Source: CBDUMN01 sp965368335
GTDB taxonomy: Bacteria; Pseudomonadota; Alphaproteobacteria; Rhodospirillales; JAPHRK01
DNA: 10,789 nt
Assembly (NCBI GenBank): GCA_965368335.1
Contig: CBDUMN010000108.1
Span: 1-10,789 of the forward strand
Direction: 5' to 3'
This document shows positions 6,278-10,789 of this stretch, piece by piece. Both the position numbers and the translations under genes were made by a program. Position 1 is the stretch's first letter. Each line of letters opens with the position of its first letter. Below the pieces are notes generated by a model. It was not told the DNA's origin and made no database searches. It worked only from the letters and a program-made list of their open reading frames with translations.

Positions 6278-7567
6278 CTATTGCACATGACCCGGTTTGT
6301 AGTGTGAGCCTTGGCCCAGCATTTCCCGATTGACCACCACCACGCCGCCGGGAGTGATGTTGAACCGTTTGGCGTCTTCTTCCGGGTTTTCTCCAATCAC
6401 CGTCCCTTCGGGAACCTGACACCCGTTGTCGAGGATGACGTTGGTCAGCCGACAGTCCTTGCCGATATGGCAGCCGGGCAGGGCGAGAACGCCGTGCAGT
6501 TTGCAGTTTTTTTCGACAACCACATTGGAAAAAAGAATGGCGTTTTCGACAGTAGATTCGTTGACGACGCAGCCGCCGCTGACCATGGAGCTGCCCACAT
6601 GGCAGCATTCGGTCATGCCGATGAGATGGGCGGGGGGCAGTTGGGGCTGGTGGGTGAAGATCGGCCAGTCGGCGTCGTGAAGGTTGATCGGCGGTGTTTC
6701 GGAAAGCTGCTCCAGGTTGGCCTGGAAAAAGGCATCCAGGGTTCCCACGTCGCGCCAGTAAGGATCGGAGCCCATGGGGCCTGAGAAAGTGTGGGATTGA
6801 AGTTTTCCGCCGGTCTCTAAGATATGGGGGATAATGTCTTTGCCGAAATCGTGGCTTGAATTGGGGGCTGCGGCATCGCGGTTCAACTGGTTGACGAGGA
6901 ACTCGAACGAGGCGACGTAAATCCCCATGCTGGCCATGGCGTGGGAGGGGTTTCCGGGGATTGGTTCCGGGCTCTCGGGTTTTTCCTCAAAACCGGTGAT
7001 ACGCCCGTCGCCGTCCACTTTCATCACGCCGAATTCTTTGGCTTCTTCGATTGGGACCGGCTTGCAGGCGACGGTGAAATCGGCCCAGGATTCCGCATGA
7101 GTGGCGAGGATTGCGCCGTAGTCCATGGTGTAGATATGGTCGCCTGCTAAAATCAGCACATATTTCGGCTCGTAGCCCTCGATGATATCGAGGCTTTGAT
7201 AAACCGCATCGGCCGTCCCTTCGAACCAGGCGTCGCCGCCGCGCCATTGTTGGGCGGGCACCAGATCGAGAAATTCCTGGTTTTCCGAGTTGAGAAAGGT
7301 CCAGCCCTTCATCAGGTGCTGAATGAGCGAATGCGATTTGTACTGCGTGAGGACGCAGGCCTTGCGAATATCTGAATTGACGCAATTGGACAACGTGAAA
7401 TCGATAATGCGGAATTTGCCGCCGAACGGCGTGGCCGGTTTTGTGCGCCAGTCGGTTAAAACGCCAAGGCGGGACCCTCTGCCACCTGCAAGAATGACGG
7501 CCAACGTTTTTCGCGTGAGGCGGCTAACAAACCGCGCGTCCTTCTTCTCCACCATGTATGTGTCCAT
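6278..7567 (-). CDS. glgC: Glucose-1-phosphate adenylyltransferase (ADP-glucose pyrophosphorylase)
   Basis: GlgC makes ADP-glucose and pyrophosphate from ATP and glucose 1-phosphate, the regulated step of bacterial glycogen synthesis. The 429 residues match the E. coli enzyme (431) along the whole length. Nucleotide loop LAGGRGSRL is at 26-34, followed by TKPATPFGGKFRIIDF (42-57). GTADAV is at 117-122, ILAGDHIY at 139-146, and FEEKP at 193-197 contains the glucose-1-phosphate-binding lysine. SSHDFGKDIIP (237-247) and YWRDVGTLDAF (270-280) follow, then a left-handed beta-helix tail to GENPEEDAKRF. Allosteric effectors cannot be read from sequence. ATGs at 7567 and 7555 are both possible starts and neither has a good ribosome site. 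Only 47 bases separate it from rsmD upstream, so read-through is possible. No glycogen synthase or branching enzyme is in the window; the nearest partners are the HIT-superfamily gene and the GT4 gene. Confidence 0.97.
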   Translation of the reverse strand: MDTYMVEKKDARFVSRLTRKTLAVILAGGRGSRLGVLTDWRTKPATPFGGKFRIIDFTLSNCVNSDIRKACVLTQYKSHSLIQHLMKGWTFLNSENQEFLDLVPAQQWRGGDAWFEGTADAVYQSLDIIEGYEPKYVLILAGDHIYTMDYGAILATHAESWADFTVACKPVPIEEAKEFGVMKVDGDGRITGFEEKPESPEPIPGNPSHAMASMGIYVASFEFLVNQLNRDAAAPNSSHDFGKDIIPHILETGGKLQSHTFSGPMGSDPYWRDVGTLDAFFQANLEQLSETPPINLHDADWPIFTHQPQLPPAHLIGMTECCHVGSSMVSGGCVVNESTVENAILFSNVVVEKNCKLHGVLALPGCHIGKDCRLTNVILDNGCQVPEGTVIGENPEEDAKRFNITPGGVVVVNREMLGQGSHYKPGHVQ

Positions 7568-7581
7568 TTTTCTTATTTCTG

Positions 7582-7613
7582 ATCATTGTTCGACCCAATA
7601 GCTCGGCTATGAT
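7582..7613 (-). other. Nested inverted repeats between rsmD and glgC
   Basis: The 47-base gap holds ATAGC-TCG-GCTAT (7598-7610) and, further out, ATCAT (7582-7586) complementary to ATGAT (7609-7613), the latter sharing bases with the hairpin. A small ATTG/CAAT pair lies inside. There is no T-run on either strand, so this is not a convincing intrinsic terminator. It may be a weak structured spacer, a processing site, or chance. Confidence 0.2.
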
Positions 7614-7614
7614 T

Positions 7615-8187
7615 TTATGATTTTTGTGTTTCCGTTATATCACAAATCGCAAACAGTATCTTCGCCGCGCCGTAAATCCGTTCATCTAATTGCGTGAAGC
7701 CGTCGGGCAAAAGGTCCGTTTCTGCCGATCCCGCCTCGGCGACGATGAGGGCCCCAGGGGCGAACCAGCCCTTGGCCAAGAGCGCTTTAAGCGCTTTGGG
7801 GATCAGCCCTTTTCCGTAAGGGGGATCGAGAAAAATTAAATCATAGGTCTGGCTCGCCGCCGGAGGGCGGGTGGCGTTAGCCCGTAAAATGGTTGTTTGT
7901 CCCTCGACCTTCAGCGCGGCGATATTCTCACCTAAGACCTTTAGCGCATCGCGCCCCTGTTCCATGAAGGTTGCCGTTTCCGCTCCTCGCGAGAGGGCTT
8001 CCAGGCCGAGCGCCCCGGTTCCGGCGAAAACATCGAGAATATGGCCGTTGCGCAGGGAGAACCCGTCGATACCGTGTTCCAGAATATTGAACAGGGCCCC
8101 GCGGGTGCGGTCGGACGTCGGGCGGGTATCCCGCCCCTTTGGCGCTAAAAGAGCGCGTCCTTTATGTTTTCCTGCGACGATCCGCAT
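7615..8187 (-). CDS. rsmD: 16S rRNA (guanine(966)-N(2))-methyltransferase RsmD
   Basis: RsmD methylates G966 of 16S rRNA at N2 in the assembling 30S subunit, using SAM. The 190-residue protein has the standard opening MRIVAGKHKGRAL and the RPTSDRTRGALFNIL region (22-36). The SAM motif DVFAGTGALGLEALSRGA is at 52-69, and the catalytic DPPY is at 121-124 in YDLIFLDPPYGKGL. Length and start agree with the family. Its ATG lies inside the end of the RluB-like gene, with a 26-base overlap, so translation is probably coupled to that gene. The pairing of the two rRNA-modifying genes is a frequent arrangement in alphaproteobacteria (family knowledge). glgC follows after 47 bases on the same strand. 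Confidence 0.96.
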   Translation of the reverse strand: MRIVAGKHKGRALLAPKGRDTRPTSDRTRGALFNILEHGIDGFSLRNGHILDVFAGTGALGLEALSRGAETATFMEQGRDALKVLGENIAALKVEGQTTILRANATRPPAASQTYDLIFLDPPYGKGLIPKALKALLAKGWFAPGALIVAEAGSAETDLLPDGFTQLDERIYGAAKILFAICDITETQKS

Positions 8188-9061
8188 GGGTTTTCCCCGG
8201 TTTGGCGGTTGGCCGGTCGGTGGCGCGGCGTTTTGGCCGCTTGGTGGGTGGCTTGCCTTTGCTCTTGCCTTTCGCGCCTTTGTCTTTGCGTACGGCCCGG
8301 CCTTCGCCTTGCGGGGCGTTGCCGAGGCCGAGCTGGGCTTTGAGGGTTTTGGGGGCGACTTCCTCGACCGCTCCCTTGGGCAGGGCGGAAAGCTGGAAAG
8401 GACCGTATGACACCCGGATCAGGCGGTTCACCTCAAGCCCCAGATGTTCCATCACCTTGCGGATTTCGCGGTTCTTTCCTTCGGTCAGGGCGACTATCAG
8501 CCAGGTGTTGGCTTTTTTCTTTTCTTCGCCGGTTTCGTCGATGGCGGCTTGGATGGATGCGTAGCGCACTCCGTCGATGGTGACGCCGTTTTTGAGTTCT
8601 TCCAGGGCTTTCTGATCGACCCTGCCATGAACCCGCACCCGGTAGCGGCGGGTCCAGCCGGTGGACGGCAGCTCGAGCTTGCGCGCCACTTCTCCATCAT
8701 TGGTCAGTAGCAACAGGCCTTCGGTATTGAGATCGAGGCGGCCAACCGAGATGACCCGACCCAACTCGGGCGGCAATTTGTCGAAAACCGTCTCGCGGTT
8801 TTCCGGGTCTTTGTGGGTGGTGACGAGCCCCGGCGGTTTATGATAGCGCCAAAGCCGGGTTTCCTGCTTGTCGGGCAGAGGTTTGCCGTCGACCAGCACC
8901 AGGTCTTTGTCGGTGATCGTATGAGCCGGTGTTTCAAGGGTTTCGCCGTTGACCTTGACCCGGCCTTCGCCGATCCAGCGTTCGGCCTCGCGGCGCGAGC
9001 AGAGCCCGGCGCGAGCCATCACCTTGGCGATCCGCTCGCCCTTTTGGTCGTTGTCGCTCAT
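8162..9061 (-). CDS. rluB: RluB-like 23S rRNA pseudouridine synthase
   Basis: The RsuA/RluB/RluE/RluF group isomerises single uridines in rRNA. The 299-residue protein has an N-terminal S4 RNA-binding domain (ERIAKVMARAGLCSRREAERWI, 9-30, then GRVKVNG). The catalytic domain follows with YHKPPGLVTTHKDP (73-86) and GRLDLNTEGLLLLTNDG (107-123), where D110 is the catalytic aspartate. EGKNREIRKVMEHLGLEVNRLIRVSYGPF (194-222) is also characteristic. The last 50 residues or so form a Lys/Arg/Gly/Pro-rich tail, probably disordered and RNA-binding. Start: the ATG at 9061 overlaps the stop of the upstream amidotransferase gene as ATGA, a sign of translational coupling; a longer frame to 9145 is an artefact inside that gene. 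RluB (U2605) is the likeliest assignment because rsmD follows, but RluE or RluF specificity cannot be excluded by eye. Confidence 0.9.
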   Translation of the reverse strand: MSDNDQKGERIAKVMARAGLCSRREAERWIGEGRVKVNGETLETPAHTITDKDLVLVDGKPLPDKQETRLWRYHKPPGLVTTHKDPENRETVFDKLPPELGRVISVGRLDLNTEGLLLLTNDGEVARKLELPSTGWTRRYRVRVHGRVDQKALEELKNGVTIDGVRYASIQAAIDETGEEKKKANTWLIVALTEGKNREIRKVMEHLGLEVNRLIRVSYGPFQLSALPKGAVEEVAPKTLKAQLGLGNAPQGEGRAVRKDKGAKGKSKGKPPTKRPKRRATDRPTAKPGKTHADRRRKT

Positions 9062-9792
9062 TTTGCGCCATACTCCTTGGCCGCTTCGATAAAGGCCTTC
9101 AGGATCTTGTTGTCCGCCGGGCTGATGAAAAATTCCGGGTGCCATTGCACACCGATGCAGAAAGTATAAGCCGGGGCTTCGATCCCCTCGATCACTCCGT
9201 CGGAGGCTCTGGCGTTGACGATAACCCCTTCTGGCTCGTCCGCCGCCGCCTGATGATGGGCGCTATTGACGGGAAACTCGGTTTGTCCGGTAATTTTGTG
9301 GAGCAGAGAGCCATCTTTGACCGCTACGTCGTGTCCAGCCTCGTCGCGTGGGTTGGGTTGTTCATGGGGCAGCGGGTTTTCAATGGCGTCCGGGATATGT
9401 TGGATCAGCCGTCCACCCAGAACCACATGAAGCAACTGCTGGCCGCCGCAAATGCCGAGCACCGGCATGTCCCGCTCCAAAGCGCCGCGGGTGACAGTCA
9501 GCTCAAAATCGGTTCGCGCTCCCTTGGTGACGACGGTTTCATGGGTCTCGTCATCGCCAAACAGCGCTGGGTCGAGATCGAATGCGCCGCCGGTAATCAA
9601 AAGGCCGTTGATCCGATCCAGATAAACTTCGGCCAGTTCAGGGGCGTGAGGCAGGGGCAGGGGCAGGCCGCCCGAGGCAATCACCGAAGAGCAATAGTTT
9701 TGCCGGAGGGCGTACCAGGGAAACTTGGAATAGCCTCCCGGTTCTTCCGAATCGAGAGTAATGCCGATGAAGGGGGTGTCGCTGTGATCCAT
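9058..9792 (-). CDS. Class I glutamine amidotransferase, peptidase C26 / gamma-glutamyl hydrolase type
   Basis: This is a 244-residue cytosolic hydrolase resembling PuuD-like gamma-glutamyl-gamma-aminobutyrate hydrolases. The class I triad is visible: C115 in VLGICGGQQ (111-119), and H218 with E220 in GVQWHPEFF (214-222). LLITGGAFDLDPALFGD (64-80) and NSAHHQAAA (176-184) are further signatures of peptidase C26. There is no synthase domain, so it probably acts alone on a gamma-glutamyl compound; no other putrescine-pathway gene is present, so the physiological substrate is open. The ATG at 9792 begins the usual TPFIGIT strand. A second ATG at 9834 would add 14 residues and has no better ribosome site. 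The stop overlaps the next gene's start (ATGA), so this is likely the first gene of an operon with the rluB-like gene and rsmD. Divergent from tadA. Confidence 0.88.
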   Translation of the reverse strand: MDHSDTPFIGITLDSEEPGGYSKFPWYALRQNYCSSVIASGGLPLPLPHAPELAEVYLDRINGLLITGGAFDLDPALFGDDETHETVVTKGARTDFELTVTRGALERDMPVLGICGGQQLLHVVLGGRLIQHIPDAIENPLPHEQPNPRDEAGHDVAVKDGSLLHKITGQTEFPVNSAHHQAAADEPEGVIVNARASDGVIEGIEAPAYTFCIGVQWHPEFFISPADNKILKAFIEAAKEYGAK

Positions 9793-9799
9793 AAAGATT

Positions 9800-9829
9800 G
9801 GTATAAAGGGTTTCGCCGCATGGCGGCAA
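9800..9829 (-). promoter_or_regulatory. Candidate promoter of the amidotransferase-rluB-rsmD operon
   Basis: On the minus strand TTGCCG (9829-9824) and TATACC (9805-9800) are 18 bases apart. The transcript would begin within a few bases of the ATG at 9792, so translation would be nearly leaderless, unless the ATG at 9834 and a more distant promoter are used. The -35 box overlaps the inverted repeat GCCGC-ATG-GCGGC at 9815-9827. This is a by-eye match of moderate quality. Confidence 0.3.
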
Positions 9830-9856
9830 GTCATGGAGTGGACGGCGGGACTGCCG

Positions 9857-10312
9857 ATGAACGAAAAAAACTTTATGGAATTGGCGCTCGATCAGGCATT
9901 TGCCGCTTCGGCGCGCGGCGAAGTGCCGGTCGGCGCGGTGGTGGTCGATGGGGCGACGGGCGAGGTGCTCGCCAGCGCGGGCAACCGGGTGGAAGAATTA
10001 AACGATCCGACGGCGCATGCCGAAGTGCTGGCGATCCGCAAAGCCGGTATCGCCCGCTCATCCCCCCGGCTTGAAAATTGCGATCTCTATGTCACCCTTG
10101 AACCCTGCGCCATGTGCGCTACGGCCATATCGTTCGCCCGTCTCCGGCGGGTCTATTTCGGTGCTTACGATCCCAAAGGCGGCGGGATCGATCATGGCCC
10201 GCGAATTTTCCATCAGCCGACCTGTCACCATGCCCCGGAGGTCTATGGCGGTATTCGCGAAAGCGAAGCAGCCGCTTTGTTGAAAGACTTTTTCCTGGCC
10301 CGTCGTCCTTGA
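9857..10312 (+). CDS. tadA: tRNA-specific adenosine deaminase TadA
   Basis: TadA deaminates A34 to inosine in the tRNA-Arg(ACG) anticodon, an essential zinc-dependent reaction in most bacteria. The 151-residue protein has the cytidine-deaminase fold. HAEVLAIRKA (54-63) supplies the zinc histidine and catalytic glutamate E56. LYVTLEPCAMCATAI (77-91) supplies cysteines C84 and C87. FGAYDPKGGGIDHGPRIF (101-118) and CHHAPEVYGGI (123-133) follow the TadA-like tail pattern, ending in LLKDFFLARR. Start: the ATG at 9857 gives MNEKNFMELALDQAF, with a GGCGGGA stretch just ahead. The ATG at 9833 would add eight residues and overlap the alternative start of the divergent amidotransferase. Guanine or cytosine deaminases share the fold, but the length and C-terminal motif favour TadA. 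Confidence 0.92.
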   Translation: MNEKNFMELALDQAFAASARGEVPVGAVVVDGATGEVLASAGNRVEELNDPTAHAEVLAIRKAGIARSSPRLENCDLYVTLEPCAMCATAISFARLRRVYFGAYDPKGGGIDHGPRIFHQPTCHHAPEVYGGIRESEAAALLKDFFLARRP

Positions 10313-10320
10313 CCTGGGTT

Positions 10321-10350
10321 TTGGCGTTTTTCGCCCTTAAGGTGTATGGT
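10321..10350 (+). promoter_or_regulatory. Candidate promoter for the EEP-family gene
   Basis: In the 60-base gap after tadA, TTGGCG (10321-10326) and TATGGT (10345-10350) are 18 bases apart, and GAGGA follows just before the ATG at 10373. A short GGCG/CGCC pair around the T-run at 10327-10331 is too small to call a terminator. The gene may equally be read from the tadA promoter. Confidence 0.3.
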
Positions 10351-10372
10351 GGCGGGGTAAGCGAGGATATCC

Positions 10373-10789
10373 ATGCTGCGGATCGCCACCTTCAATCTGG
10401 AAAATCTTGATGACGGCCCCTCTGTCGTTCCGCCCCTGGCGGAACGGATTGCCGTTTTGCGCCCGCAACTGGAAAGCCTTCATGCCGATATCCTTTGTCT
10501 TCAGGAAATCAACGGGCAGAAGCGCAGCAGCACAGAGCCGCGCGATCTGCATGCGCTCGATAAGCTTCTAAAAGGGACCGCCTATGCCGATTTCTACCGG
10601 GCTTTTACCGAGCGGGACGACGGAAAAGGAGCGGTGGATAAGCACAACCTTGTGGTCTTAAGCCGCTATCCCATCGAATCCTATTGGTCGGTTCATCATG
10701 AGCGGGTCGATCCGCCGTTGGTTAAGCTCGGTCAGGCCCTGCCGAGAGAAAAGGCCCCCGCGCCGGGTTATTGGGATCGGCCGATACTC
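10373..10789 (+). CDS. Endonuclease/exonuclease/phosphatase-family protein, N-terminal part (cut by window edge)
   Basis: The frame opens with ATG at 10373, preceded by GAGGA at seven bases, and has no stop through 10789, giving 139 residues of an incomplete protein. It begins MLRIATFNLENLDDG, the first strand of the EEP superfamily with its conserved asparagine. ADILCLQEINGQ (about 38-49) carries the conserved metal-binding glutamate in the LQE motif, and KHNLVVLSRYPI (about 94-105) is the next typical strand. There is no signal peptide, so it is probably cytosolic. The catalytic Asp-x-Asn and His of the C-terminal half lie outside the window, so activity (DNA repair nuclease, phosphodiesterase or other) cannot be assigned. 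It follows tadA by 60 bases on the same strand. Confidence 0.85.
   Translation, partial: MLRIATFNLENLDDGPSVVPPLAERIAVLRPQLESLHADILCLQEINGQKRSSTEPRDLHALDKLLKGTAYADFYRAFTERDDGKGAVDKHNLVVLSRYPIESYWSVHHERVDPPLVKLGQALPREKAPAPGYWDRPIL

Noticed and set aside
7582..7613. Intrinsic terminator between rsmD and glgC
   Set aside because: Short complementary arms exist, but the stem is A+T-rich and no T-run follows on either strand.
9062..9145. N-terminal extension of the RluB-like protein
   Set aside because: It lies within the amidotransferase coding sequence and precedes the ATGA coupling point; the S4 domain begins right after the ATG at 9061.
9139..10074. 311-residue plus-strand open frame across the amidotransferase gene and the tadA start
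   Set aside because: It runs antisense to a catalytic-triad enzyme, then out of frame into tadA, ending in an Arg/Gly-rich stretch typical of shadow translation.
10321..10336. Terminator after tadA (GGCG / CGCC around a T-run)
   Set aside because: The stem is only four pairs and the T-run is in the loop rather than after the stem.
1..10789. Mobile elements, CRISPR array, toxin-antitoxin or other defence genes
   Set aside because: No transposase, integrase, tandem spaced repeats or small toxin-like pair was seen; the gene content is chromosomal housekeeping and sugar metabolism.

Overview
The window is a densely packed chromosomal stretch of about 58% G+C by eye (not computed), with no rRNA, tRNA, CRISPR array or mobile element that I can recognise. 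The protein sequences (endonuclease-type MutL, RluB-like pseudouridine synthase followed by RsmD, TadA with a DPKGG / HGPRIF / CHHAPEVYGG segment) and the gene order read as an alphaproteobacterium, possibly in or near the Rhodospirillales. That placement is inference from family resemblance; no search was run. Eleven protein genes are supported, and two of them (mutL and an EEP-family phosphatase/nuclease) are cut by the window edges.

Left part (1-2883): the C-terminal part of mutL runs rightward and meets, stop on stop, a leftward gene for a secreted FecR-domain protein. A short divergent gap of about 60 bases then leads into two rightward genes 14 bases apart: an uncharacterised protein with a Rossmann/methyltransferase-like core and a flavin-reductase-family protein. 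The last of these again meets its convergent neighbour stop on stop.

Middle part (2880-7567): this is the metabolically coherent and least ordinary block. A leftward two-gene operon encodes a uridine-kinase-like P-loop kinase and then a GT4 glycosyltransferase of the sucrose-phosphate-synthase / mannosylfructose-phosphate-synthase type. Divergent from it, across a 202-base intergenic region with a long-armed inverted repeat and a promoter-like sequence, is a GalT/HIT-superfamily protein with an H-x-H-x-Q site. Converging on that gene is glgC (ADP-glucose pyrophosphorylase). A nucleotide-sugar maker, a probable nucleotide-sugar-splitting enzyme, a sugar-phosphate glycosyltransferase and a small-molecule kinase therefore sit together. 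I infer a module for making or recycling a sucrose-like disaccharide and/or glycogen from NDP-sugars. The expected sugar-phosphate phosphatase is not in the window.

Right part (7568-10789): a leftward, tightly coupled set encodes a class I glutamine amidotransferase (peptidase C26 type), an RluB-like rRNA pseudouridine synthase (ATGA overlap) and RsmD (26-base overlap). glgC lies 47 bases further downstream and may be read through from it. Divergent from the amidotransferase is tadA (tRNA A34 deaminase), followed by the start of an endonuclease/exonuclease/phosphatase-family gene that is open to the right edge. Three RNA-modification genes thus cluster here, a common housekeeping arrangement.
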